From Candidatus Poribacteria bacterium (lineage in GTDB: Bacteria > Poribacteria > WGA-4E > PCPOR2b): a DNA stretch of 5,580 nucleotides. Positions 1 through 5,580 of the stretch are shown here, piece after piece. Below the pieces are notes generated by a model. That model worked only from the letters and a program-made list of their open reading frames with translations, did no database searches and had not been told where the DNA came from. The stretch covers positions 1-5,580 of the forward strand of contig JAPUIP010000217.1 of the NCBI GenBank assembly GCA_027296925.1, given 5' to 3'. The translations under genes were made by a program, and so were the position numbers. Numbering within the stretch: position 1 is the first letter of the stretch; every line of letters begins with the position of its first letter.

Positions 1-1209
1 GGCAAGGAGGCGGAGGGATTTGGTTCCATGCCGCTCGGCAACGTTTGGGCATTTCCGCCCCGTTACGTCCCCTTCGATCAGAGCCTTGAAGCGATGAAGC
101 GTCTCTCCGTACGCATGGTTGGAGCCACGCGCGGGTGTAATTTGTGCGCCCATCCGGTGGATCTTTCGGAGACACTTGAACCGGAATTTCTGCGAATCGC
201 CACCGAACTTTCTGAGGAGATGCAACTGGCGACAGCCATTCCGAAGCTCTGCACCGTCGTTACGGCGAGTCCCATTGACGCGGCGATTCACGATGGGTTC
301 GGGAAGGCAAACGGCATCAATAGCTACGACGGGTTGGGTGAAAATTTCATGAGTCATGACCTATCGCATTACCTCGACAAGAAATTCGCGGGAAAATACT
401 TAGATCAATATACCCTGCGAGTCCCCAAGCCGAAGATGCCGCTTTACCATCTCATTGGCGCGCTAGACCCACTGACCGATGCGGATATCTCCACCCGTAT
501 TGACGACGGGCTTCCGGAGACACTACCGGAATGGATTCTCGCGGATGGGTTGACTCATCTGAAGATTAAGCTCAATGGGAGTGACCTGGACTGGGATGTG
601 CAGCGGGTGCTCTCGATCGAGAAGGTTGTCGCGGAGACACAGACACAACGGGGGGTGGGTGAGTGGTACTACTCCGCTGATTTCAATGAAACCTGCAAGG
701 ATGCGGCGTATCTGCTGGAATTCCTGCGCAAAATTCAGGAGGGCGAAGCCCACGCCTTTGAACGATTAGCCTACATTGAGCAGCCGACGGATCGCGATCT
801 CAAAGCGCACCCGGAGAACAAAATGCATCGGGCGGCGGAGATTAAGCCCGTCGTGATCGACGAATCGCTGACCGATCTTGAAACCTTCACGCTCGCTCGC
901 GAGCAGGGCTACTCCGGTGTGGCGCTCAAAGCGTGCAAAGGGCAATCCCAGGCGTTGCTTATGGGCGCCGCGGCAATTGAATACGATATGTTTCTGGCGG
1001 TACAAGACCTCACCTGCCCCGGCGCGTCATTCCTGCATTCCGCCGGGCTTGCAGCGCGCGTGCCTCGGGTTACTGCGATTGAGGGGAACGCCCGCCAATT
1101 CTGCCCAGCCGCCAACGAAGTGTGGACGGACAGATTTCCATCAATCTTCAATATTACCGATGGGACGATCGGGACCCACGTCCTGACCGGAAACGGGCTG
1201 GGACATTGA
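1..1209 (+). CDS. MR/MLE-type enolase-superfamily enzyme, 3' part (5' end outside window)
   Basis: Enolase-superfamily enzyme of the mandelate racemase/muconate lactonizing group, which abstracts a proton alpha to a carboxylate in a Mg-dependent step; epimerase, dehydratase and cycloisomerase members exist. The frame is open from base 1. The codons before the first ATG (28) read GKEAEGFGS, continuous with the N-terminal capping domain, so the true start lies upstream; a purine-rich GGAGGG at 12-17 makes a start at 28 possible but less likely. Counting from that Met, I see the KxK motif K179-I-K181, metal ligands D218 (in ADFN), E251 (in YIEQP) and D278 (in VIDES), and a second-face lysine K301 (in ALKACKG). 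This K/K arrangement and spacing match the Ala-Glu epimerase/MLE subgroup. Roughly 40-50 N-terminal residues are missing. The C-terminal LAVQDLTCPG segment fits the end of the barrel. The active site looks intact; the substrate is unknown. Confidence 0.87.
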   Translation, partial: GKEAEGFGSMPLGNVWAFPPRYVPFDQSLEAMKRLSVRMVGATRGCNLCAHPVDLSETLEPEFLRIATELSEEMQLATAIPKLCTVVTASPIDAAIHDGFGKANGINSYDGLGENFMSHDLSHYLDKKFAGKYLDQYTLRVPKPKMPLYHLIGALDPLTDADISTRIDDGLPETLPEWILADGLTHLKIKLNGSDLDWDVQRVLSIEKVVAETQTQRGVGEWYYSADFNETCKDAAYLLEFLRKIQEGEAHAFERLAYIEQPTDRDLKAHPENKMHRAAEIKPVVIDESLTDLETFTLAREQGYSGVALKACKGQSQALLMGAAAIEYDMFLAVQDLTCPGASFLHSAGLAARVPRVTAIEGNARQFCPAANEVWTDRFPSIFNITDGTIGTHVLTGNGLGH

Positions 1210-1239
1210 GGTGCGATTCGATCTCTGTGAGTTTTTCTT
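1208..1239 (+). terminator. Weak candidate terminator in the convergent gap
   Basis: GAGGT (1208-1212) can pair with ATCTC (1221-1225), with one G-U pair, and a T-rich run GTTTTTCTT follows at 1231-1239. The stem is short and six bases separate it from the T-run. Its position at the end of gene 1, facing the convergent vWA gene, is the main support. No equivalent T-run is seen for the minus-strand transcript. Confidence 0.25.
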
Positions 1240-1240
1240 A

Positions 1241-3130
1241 TCATGGATTCCGATGATAGACCCACCATTCCACGCCAAGCAGCAATAACCCCAAAAAAGC
1301 GGCATACCGCCACATCTCTCGACTCACCTCCGGCACATCAGATTGTGCCCGAGCGCCATCGGCAGCGGCGATCTCGCCGTGGTTGCGCCCGAATTGGGGC
1401 GGCGACAAGTCCGATTCCTGCGCGTTAAGCAGATTGACCGCAAACCGGCCAAACTGTTCCTCATCAATGAAGACGGTATAAACGCCAATCTGAGTCGTCT
1501 CGCTAAAAACAACCGAGGACGCTCGCCCATCCAGATCTGACCGGGTGCCATCCGGCAATTGGATCGCCATCCGCTCAACCGCGCCGGGATGGGCAACGCG
1601 AATCCGCACCGGTTCGCCCACCTTGACGACATCGGGTTGGATTGGCGCCGTTGTCGATCCGAGCCACTCTAGACACTGAGACATGAGAATTGGCGACGAT
1701 GCAACAGACCGCTCAAAGAAAGCAAAATGTGAGATGTCCAAATCAAATGGATCAAATGCGAACACAACGACCTGTCGCTCGCCTTTTGCGCCGATCCAGA
1801 TCAGCGGTGTCTGCGTGGTCTCAACGAGCGGAATGCCCCAGAGCGGCACCTGGCAACGCAGCGAGGCGCTGACTTCCAGATCGATCAACGACACATCGCG
1901 CATCACCTCGTGAGTCGGGTGCTGATCGATGACCCGGACTGGCTGTGCGTTTATTTCAACAGGCATAAAAGGCAGTCCGGCGATGGGATTGAGGAAAATG
2001 ATGTTTCCCTCCGGAAGTGTCTCCGGAACAAACTGATCAAAGATAAGAACATCGTAGTCTCCCACCCCGTGATAATCCGCTGTTTGAATCCCATCCAGGT
2101 CAACATGTGGGTTCGTCTTGAGCATCGCCCGCAGCAGTGGCGCATCCCGATCGCTGACAAGCAAAACCTTCCATCTCGGCGGTGGATGCAAAACCGCCCA
2201 AGCCACGTTATCGAGGGGAAGGTCATCGTCAATATCGAGCCGAACACTGACAATCTCGCCATCAAATCTCTTGCCATCCAGCCTCGCGTCCTCGAAAGGA
2301 AACACGATTGACGCTGCTTCCTTCGCCGGAAGCGCCACCATTTTATCATCAATCGCATTTCCCTCAATTTCCAATCTCACCTGAAATTCTTTCGCTGCCT
2401 CCGCAAAGCTCTGTAAGCCAACGAGAACTTGATACTGATTTAGCAGAGTCGAGTCACGAGCGACGTTGAACTGTACAATCCCAACATTATCGCTGCGTTC
2501 CCCCACACCGATTTTGTGAACAGCAGCTTGATTGGCGGTATCGGGCAATTTGTCAAAATCATCACTGATAAAGAAAATCCCGGTGTTTGGGTAAACTCGC
2601 ACAGCATCAAATACCGCTTTGAGATCTGGCGATATATGCTGCGCCGGTAGACTCTCGACGGCCTGGCGTAACGTTCTCGCATCTGATGTAAAGGCTTGAC
2701 GGATATTGCCCGGTGGACGCGATGTATCCATGATCATCATCTGCCCCTCCGCACCGAGTCGATCAATCAGCTTCAACGCTTCCGCCTTTGCCGCATCGAG
2801 GCGGCTTTTCCCGGGATGCGTTGCTTGCATACTCGCCGAAGTATCGATGATGAGAATCGACTGAGCCCCTAAAGCGCCGGGTCGACGCAACGCGGGGCGT
2901 GCGACGCCCCCAATCACAACAAGCAGGAACAGCATCTGTAACGGGAGCAATAGTGAGTTTCGCAGGCGTTGGAAGGGAACATTGGCTTTCATATCCTCAA
3001 TCGCTTCGAGCCAGAGCATCACGCTGGGAACAACGTGGCGTTGGCGACGTAGTTTCAGGAAGTGTAGCAGTGCCACGATTGGGATAAACGCCAGGAGGTA
3101 AAGAGCTGAAGGGTTCAGGAAGTGCATCAC
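1241..3130 (-). CDS. BatA-like membrane-anchored vWA domain protein
   Basis: Large envelope protein of 629 residues (628 from the ATG at 3127). Residues 1-85 match the BatA N-terminal type: a membrane helix at about 8-26, a basic LKLRRQR stretch, then a second helix at about 58-78. A vWA domain follows at about 91-205 with MIDAS residues D96-T-S98-A-S100 and the later ISDD (D190), so metal-dependent ligand binding looks intact. Residues 220-300 look like a beta-rich Ig-like segment, 319-480 like a Rossmann/glutamine-amidotransferase-like region (KVLLVSD, YDVLIFDQF), and 500-570 like another beta-rich segment. A C-terminal helix at about 607-624 ends in basic residues. Relatives usually sit beside MoxR ATPase and DUF58 genes and are linked to envelope stress or metalloprotein assembly; neither partner is visible here. 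The upstream stop and this start read TAGTGATG, so GTG (3130) or ATG (3127) could initiate, by translational coupling. The specific role is unknown. Confidence 0.9.
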   Translation of the reverse strand: MMHFLNPSALYLLAFIPIVALLHFLKLRRQRHVVPSVMLWLEAIEDMKANVPFQRLRNSLLLPLQMLFLLVVIGGVARPALRRPGALGAQSILIIDTSASMQATHPGKSRLDAAKAEALKLIDRLGAEGQMMIMDTSRPPGNIRQAFTSDARTLRQAVESLPAQHISPDLKAVFDAVRVYPNTGIFFISDDFDKLPDTANQAAVHKIGVGERSDNVGIVQFNVARDSTLLNQYQVLVGLQSFAEAAKEFQVRLEIEGNAIDDKMVALPAKEAASIVFPFEDARLDGKRFDGEIVSVRLDIDDDLPLDNVAWAVLHPPPRWKVLLVSDRDAPLLRAMLKTNPHVDLDGIQTADYHGVGDYDVLIFDQFVPETLPEGNIIFLNPIAGLPFMPVEINAQPVRVIDQHPTHEVMRDVSLIDLEVSASLRCQVPLWGIPLVETTQTPLIWIGAKGERQVVVFAFDPFDLDISHFAFFERSVASSPILMSQCLEWLGSTTAPIQPDVVKVGEPVRIRVAHPGAVERMAIQLPDGTRSDLDGRASSVVFSETTQIGVYTVFIDEEQFGRFAVNLLNAQESDLSPPQFGRNHGEIAAADGARAQSDVPEVSREMWRYAAFLGLLLLGVEWWVYHRNP

Positions 3131-3576
3131 TACACCGCTGATTGTGCTTCCTCAAGTGAATCCACTTTATTGTTTTCTTTGTCGGACAGTTTCTGCAAAA
3201 CCTCCTCGGCATCTTGCTGACCTACTTTACCGTATGAATGTAGCGTCTCGCACTCTTCGCGGACTTTGTCATACTCATGCAACTCAAAATAGATGTTCGC
3301 CAGGTTTTTGTGCATTTCCCTGAAAACGCCGGGCCAATCGCGCCCCGGCTCCATCTTAACCAATCGCGTTGCCCCCTCGACGGCTCGATCCACAATTTTG
3401 TCCAGTTCCGCTTTCTCATCGGCGGGAAAACTGTCTACATCCTCATTATTTTCCCGCATTTCCGCAATTCGCTCATTGTATGCGCCCAATCTACTGATTG
3501 CTTTGTCACAATCGTTGTAAGTCTTTTCAATACTGAGCACACCTTCAAAAAGCTTTGAGAGAAAACCCAATTTCAT
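3130..3576 (-). CDS. Small helical TPR-like protein upstream of the vWA gene
   Basis: A 148-residue, highly charged, predominantly helical protein with no signal peptide or membrane segment, so probably cytoplasmic. I do not recognise a named family. Residues about 85-118 (core NLANIYFELHEYDKV) have the spacing of a tetratricopeptide helix pair, while residues 15-75 look like long amphipathic helices. The tail from about 131 is acidic and probably disordered. The start is well supported: GGAGG at 3587-3583 lies six bases before the ATG, and an extended -10 promoter lies just upstream. Its stop shares a base with the GTG start option of the vWA gene, so the two form an operon and may act together, for example as an adaptor for the membrane protein's cytoplasmic face. 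That partnership is inferred from gene order only. Many BatA/MoxR loci also carry TPR proteins, which makes it plausible. Confidence 0.85.
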   Translation of the reverse strand: MKLGFLSKLFEGVLSIEKTYNDCDKAISRLGAYNERIAEMRENNEDVDSFPADEKAELDKIVDRAVEGATRLVKMEPGRDWPGVFREMHKNLANIYFELHEYDKVREECETLHSYGKVGQQDAEEVLQKLSDKENNKVDSLEEAQSAV

Positions 3577-3582
3577 ACATGA

Positions 3583-3587
3583 CCTCC
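3583..3587 (-). promoter_or_regulatory. Shine-Dalgarno of the TPR-like gene
   Basis: GGAGG on the minus strand lies six bases before the ATG at 3576. Another ATG at 3580 is only two bases from it and out of frame, so 3576 is the start. Confidence 0.8.
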
Positions 3588-3617
3588 AAGAAATGTAACA
3601 ATCTCTTCTTGAAAGCT

Positions 3618-3646
3618 ATTATACCAAAAGGTCAAAGATTAAGCAA
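3618..3646 (-). promoter_or_regulatory. Extended -10 sigma70-type promoter of the vWA operon
   Basis: On the minus strand a consensus TATAAT (3623-3618) is preceded by TGG, giving the extended -10 form TGnTATAAT. A weak -35, TTGCTT (3646-3641), lies 17 bases upstream. Transcription would begin near 3611, leaving a leader of about 35 bases before the ATG at 3576 with its Shine-Dalgarno. It is the only good promoter seen for the two minus-strand genes. Confidence 0.7.
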
Positions 3647-3670
3647 CAACGGATTGATACGGCAGCCCCG

Positions 3671-3685
3671 GCGCTCCGTAGGCGC
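3671..3685. repeat. Short GC-rich inverted repeat between divergent promoters
   Basis: GCGC (3671-3674) and GCGC (3682-3685) flank a 7-base centre inside a distinctly GC-rich block (about 3661-3686), while the bases on either side are AT-rich. It sits between the two divergent promoters, a natural place for an operator. The arms are short, so chance is a real alternative; it could also be a remnant of a dispersed intergenic repeat. Confidence 0.3.
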
Positions 3686-3697
3686 AAAGGATTTCTC

Positions 3698-3727
3698 TTG
3701 ACCTGTCATTGTTTTTTGGGTTATAGT
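3698..3727 (+). promoter_or_regulatory. Sigma70-type promoter upstream of the small Cys-rich gene
   Basis: TTGACC (3698-3703, five of six consensus bases) and TATAGT (3722-3727, five of six) are 18 bases apart on the plus strand. Transcription would start near 3734, about 33 bases before the ATG at 3767. This argues against the in-frame TTG at 3698 as a start codon, because it is itself part of the -35 box. The kinase gene downstream may share this promoter. Confidence 0.65.
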
Positions 3728-3766
3728 TGTAAACGCATTTCCTACCGCTATTCACGACTGGATGGG

Positions 3767-4069
3767 ATGACAACGATGCTATTTTACTTTTTTATTTTTT
3801 TGATTCCGCTGGCGATTTGGATTATCTTACATTTGGTTTCCAAACGAGAAGGAGAAGAAAGCGCACCAAAGGTGCTCCTTGAGGAATGTGCGCTCTGCCA
3901 TGAAGAATTTCCGATGGATGAGTTACTGGAGAAAGAGGTCGGCGGCTATAACCGGGTTTACTGTTTCTGTGGTGGCTGCATTGAACAGCTCTATCGTGAA
4001 TACCAGGCAGAGATAGGCCAGAGTGACCCAAAGCGTGAGCGAACAGGCAAATCGACGGATGGACCTTAA
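3767..4069 (+). CDS. Small single-helix membrane protein with Cys-rich, probable zinc-binding domain
   Basis: A 100-residue protein. Residues 4-24 form a very hydrophobic helix (Phe/Ile/Leu rich) followed by a Lys/Arg patch, which suggests an N-out anchor with the rest in the cytoplasm. The soluble part holds C41-x2-C44 followed by H45, and later C66-x-C68-x2-C71, a spacing that suggests a zinc ribbon or degenerate RING-like knuckle. The C-terminus (from about 85) is charged and probably disordered. I do not recognise a named family. The frame stays open further upstream, but those codons overlap the promoter at 3698-3727, so I chose the ATG at 3767; the in-frame ATG at 3776 is also possible, since only a weak GGATGGG precedes either. 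A two-codon frame (ATG GGA TGA, 3762-3770) overlaps the chosen start, probably by chance. It lies 83 bases before the kinase gene on the same strand and may share its transcript; no functional link is evident. Confidence 0.75.
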   Translation: MTTMLFYFFIFLIPLAIWIILHLVSKREGEESAPKVLLEECALCHEEFPMDELLEKEVGGYNRVYCFCGGCIEQLYREYQAEIGQSDPKRERTGKSTDGP

Positions 4070-4140
4070 ATGGTTTACGCCCTACACTGTCCGTATTAGA
4101 TCCAATATATACACGTTTCATAACTTTACTTTTACGGCAT

Positions 4141-4148
4141 AAGGAGGT
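4141..4148 (+). promoter_or_regulatory. Strong Shine-Dalgarno of the kinase gene
   Basis: AAGGAGGT is a near-perfect anti-16S match and ends four bases before the ATG at 4153, fixing that start. The preceding 71 bases (4070-4140) are AT-rich, but I find no convincing -35/-10 pair and no terminator hairpin in them. Confidence 0.85.
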
Positions 4149-4152
4149 CAAG

Positions 4153-5196
4153 ATGTACGATTTAGTGACATTTGGTGAAGCAATGGTACGACTCACGTCC
4201 CCTGAGTTTATGCGTCTTGAACAGGCGAGCTCGCTATCAATCAGCGCCGGCGGGGCGGAGTTGAACGTCGCTGTCAACGGCGCGCAGTTAGGCTTACGCA
4301 CCGCGTGGGTCTCCCGACTGGTCGATAACTGGTCGGGGAAGTTTATCCGCAATAAGGGACGCGAGTTAGGCGTCGATATGTCCCATATTGTATGGGTGCC
4401 TTTCGATGGCATCGGGCTTGAACGCAACGGTTTCTATCATTTGGAGCTCGGCGCCGGTCCACGCGCGAGTAGCGTCACCTATGATCGCGGCTACGCGGCA
4501 ATGACAAAAATCCAGCCCGGCGAAATCGATTGGGCGTCGATCTTCAGCAACGCCCGGTGGTTTCACTTAAGCGGCATTACGCCGGCGTTGTCGGAATCCG
4601 CAGCGGCGGTGGCCAAGGAAGCATTGCAAGCCGCACGCGCCGCAGACGTGAAAACCAGCTACGATTTGAACTTCCGATCCATGCTGTGGAGCCCCGAGCA
4701 AGCCCAGGCAGCCAACCGGGAGATAATGGAATACATCTGTGTGCTCATCGGCAATGAAGAGGATTTTGAGAAGGCACTCGGATTCAAGGCGGAAGGCACG
4801 ACGGAAAGCTACAGCCAGCTTGATCCAGAGAGTTATAAAGAGGTCGCACAGGCGGTCAGCGAAGCGTTTCCCAACATTGAGATGATTGGTACCACTTTGC
4901 GCGACGCCAAGACCGGCTGGCTGAACGATTGGCGGACGCTACTGTTCGATGGGAAGGAGTTCTACCTGTCGCGCGTTTACGAAAACCTGGAACTGGTCGA
5001 TCGGGTCGGCGGCGGTGACAGCTTCTCAGCCGGGCTGGTCTACAGCCTGCTCAACGGCAAATCCCTCCAGGAAGCGGTTGATTTCGGCGGCGGGTACTCT
5101 GCGCTTGCGCACACCTTCCCCGGCGATTTTAACTGGGCAACCGCTGAGGAGGCTGAAAAGGCAATGCAAGCCGGTAGTGTCCGCATCCGCCGATAG
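4153..5196 (+). CDS. kdgK: 2-keto-3-deoxy-sugar-acid kinase, PfkB family (KDG kinase type)
   Basis: Ribokinase/PfkB-family kinase of 347 residues, close to the usual KDG-kinase length. It is predicted to use ATP to phosphorylate 2-keto-3-deoxygluconate (or the galacto epimer) at O6 in the cytoplasm, yielding KDPG or KDPGal. Visible motifs: an N-terminal FGEAMVRL strand; substrate-loop G33-G34 in AGGAELNVA, typical of sugar kinases; R104 and Y110-D-R112 in the lid region, as in KDG kinases; D171-L-N-F-R175 followed by LW; N201-E-E-D before the nucleotide site; and the PfkB signature D283-R-V-G-G-G-D289-S-F-S-A-G with D289 as catalytic base. Arg at 284 replaces the more common Thr but is usual in DRVGGGD-type KDG kinases. 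The next gene is a galactonate-dehydratase-like enzyme whose product would be this kinase's substrate. Gluco versus galacto preference cannot be told from sequence; fructokinase activity is a less likely alternative. Confidence 0.9.
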   Translation: MYDLVTFGEAMVRLTSPEFMRLEQASSLSISAGGAELNVAVNGAQLGLRTAWVSRLVDNWSGKFIRNKGRELGVDMSHIVWVPFDGIGLERNGFYHLELGAGPRASSVTYDRGYAAMTKIQPGEIDWASIFSNARWFHLSGITPALSESAAAVAKEALQAARAADVKTSYDLNFRSMLWSPEQAQAANREIMEYICVLIGNEEDFEKALGFKAEGTTESYSQLDPESYKEVAQAVSEAFPNIEMIGTTLRDAKTGWLNDWRTLLFDGKEFYLSRVYENLELVDRVGGGDSFSAGLVYSLLNGKSLQEAVDFGGGYSALAHTFPGDFNWATAEEAEKAMQAGSVRIRR

Positions 5197-5205
5197 ACTG
5201 ACTTA

Positions 5206-5259
5206 TGAGGAAATGGGTCAACGCGCCTGCGGCAGTCGTTTTAGAGATCCATTTCCTCG
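5206..5259 (+). repeat. Long inverted repeat / RNA hairpin between kinase and dehydratase genes
   Basis: The arms GAGGAAATGGGTC (5207-5219) and GATCCATTTCCTC (5246-5258) pair over 13 positions with a single G-U, and a further T-G pair is possible at 5206/5259. Inside the loop AACG (5220-5223) pairs with CGTT (5237-5240), and GCC (5225-5227) with GGC (5231-5233), so the transcript could fold into one long interrupted stem. No U-run follows, so it is not a standard intrinsic terminator. It lies 33 bases before the dehydratase start and clear of its ribosome binding site. Possible roles are mRNA processing or stability, a partial transcription block, or a DNA operator. Confidence 0.65.
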
Positions 5260-5291
5260 CTCCTTCATTACAGCAAAAAGAGAGGTAATCC

Positions 5292-5580
5292 ATGAAAATT
5301 ACCGACGTAAAATCCTTCCCGGTGTGGGGAGGCGGCAGGAATTTTTTCTTTGTCAAAGTTGAAACTGACGAGGGCATCTACGGAATCGGCGAGGGCGGAA
5401 TCACCTGGCGTGAACTCGCAGCGACAGAATGTGTAAACCATCTCAAATCCGTGCTCATCGGCGAAGACCCACGGCGCATCGAGCACCTCTGGCAGGTGAT
5501 GTTCCGCGGCGGTTTTTTCCCAGCCGGGCGAATTGCCTGTTCGGCAATTAGCGCCATCGACATCGCGTTGTGGGATATTC
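5292..5580 (+). CDS. Galactonate-dehydratase-like enolase-superfamily protein, N-terminal part (cut by window end)
   Basis: The first 96 codons of an MR/MLE-family gene that runs off the right edge. The ATG at 5292 is preceded by GAGAGGT at 5280-5286 with suitable spacing. The visible part is the N-terminal capping domain: MKITDVKSFPV at the start, VKVETDEGIYGIGEGG at about 21-36, and the run from LIGEDPRRIEHLW (55-67) through QVMFRGGF to AISAIDIALWDI (85-96). From memory, this closely resembles the start of E. coli D-galactonate dehydratase DgoD, which has LIGQDPSRINDLWQVMYR and ALWDI at the same places. The family removes water from acid sugars to give 2-keto-3-deoxy acids, the kind of product the upstream kinase would use, so the pair probably forms a catabolic operon. 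All catalytic residues lie in the barrel beyond the window, so galactonate, gluconate, mannonate or another aldonate remains open. This gene is clearly different from the MR/MLE gene at the left edge. Confidence 0.85.
   Translation, partial: MKITDVKSFPVWGGGRNFFFVKVETDEGIYGIGEGGITWRELAATECVNHLKSVLIGEDPRRIEHLWQVMFRGGFFPAGRIACSAISAIDIALWDI

Noticed and set aside
28..30. ATG at 28 as the true start of the left MR/MLE gene
   Set aside because: The in-frame codons before it continue the capping-domain sequence, and starting here would remove the first strands of that domain. The GGAGGG at 12-17 is explained as codons, though it leaves some doubt.
909..1313. Minus-strand open frame of 134 codons overlapping the ends of genes 1 and 2
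   Set aside because: It is antisense to the conserved C-terminal barrel of the MR/MLE enzyme and out of frame with the vWA C-terminus; it shows no domain features.
1910..2311. Plus-strand open frame of 133 codons inside the vWA gene
   Set aside because: Antisense to a continuous, domain-consistent protein; no plausible ribosome binding site or motif.
3630..3635. TTGACC on the minus strand as the -35 box of the vWA operon promoter
   Set aside because: It lies only six bases from the TATAAT, too close for a -35 element; TTGCTT at 17 bases, together with the extended -10, is the workable arrangement.
3711..3716. Run of six T as a terminator tail
   Set aside because: No stem precedes it, and it falls inside the spacer of the plus-strand promoter upstream of a gene.
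3822..4427. Open frame of about 200 codons on the minus strand opposite the Cys-rich gene and the start of the kinase gene
   Set aside because: Its translation has no recognisable motif and a composition typical of antisense reading. It runs across two well-supported plus-strand genes and the spacer with the strong Shine-Dalgarno.

Overview
The window reads as a bacterial chromosome segment of moderate GC content with gene-dense sugar-acid catabolism. I see no phage, IS, CRISPR, tRNA or rRNA features. The protein set is two different enolase-superfamily enzymes, a KDG-type PfkB kinase and a BatA-like von Willebrand A (vWA) membrane protein. This resembles carbohydrate-scavenging candidate phyla such as Poribacteria, Latescibacteria or planctomycete relatives. 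That assignment is an impression from protein style, not something the sequence proves.

Layout, left to right. (1) 1-1209, plus: 3' part of a mandelate racemase/muconate lactonizing enzyme (MR/MLE) gene that enters from the left and has a complete set of active-site residues. (2) 1241-3130, minus: large membrane-anchored vWA protein, convergent with gene 1 across a 31 bp gap. (3) 3130-3576, minus: small helical, TPR-like protein, directly upstream of the vWA gene and almost certainly co-translated with it. (4) 3577-3766: divergent control region with an extended -10 promoter on the minus strand for the two-gene vWA operon and a good sigma70-type promoter on the plus strand. (5) 3767-4069, plus: 100-residue protein with one membrane helix and a cysteine-rich, probably zinc-binding, cytoplasmic part. 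(6) 4153-5196, plus: PfkB-family 2-keto-3-deoxy-sugar-acid kinase with a near-perfect Shine-Dalgarno. (7) 5206-5259: long inverted repeat between genes. (8) 5292 to the window end, plus: start of a galactonate-dehydratase-like enolase-superfamily gene, cut by the right edge.

How the genes fit together: the dehydratase at the right would convert an aldonic acid (galactonate is the best guess) to a 2-keto-3-deoxy acid, and the kinase would phosphorylate that product at C6 for later aldol cleavage (De Ley-Doudoroff or Entner-Doudoroff-like route). The left MR/MLE enzyme may act on another acid sugar or amino acid, but its substrate cannot be read from sequence. The minus-strand pair looks like a separate cell-envelope or stress module. 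It lacks the MoxR ATPase and DUF58 partners that usually accompany BatA-like vWA proteins, at least within this window.

No gene-free stretch exceeds 300 bases. The longest is the divergent control region of about 190 bp.
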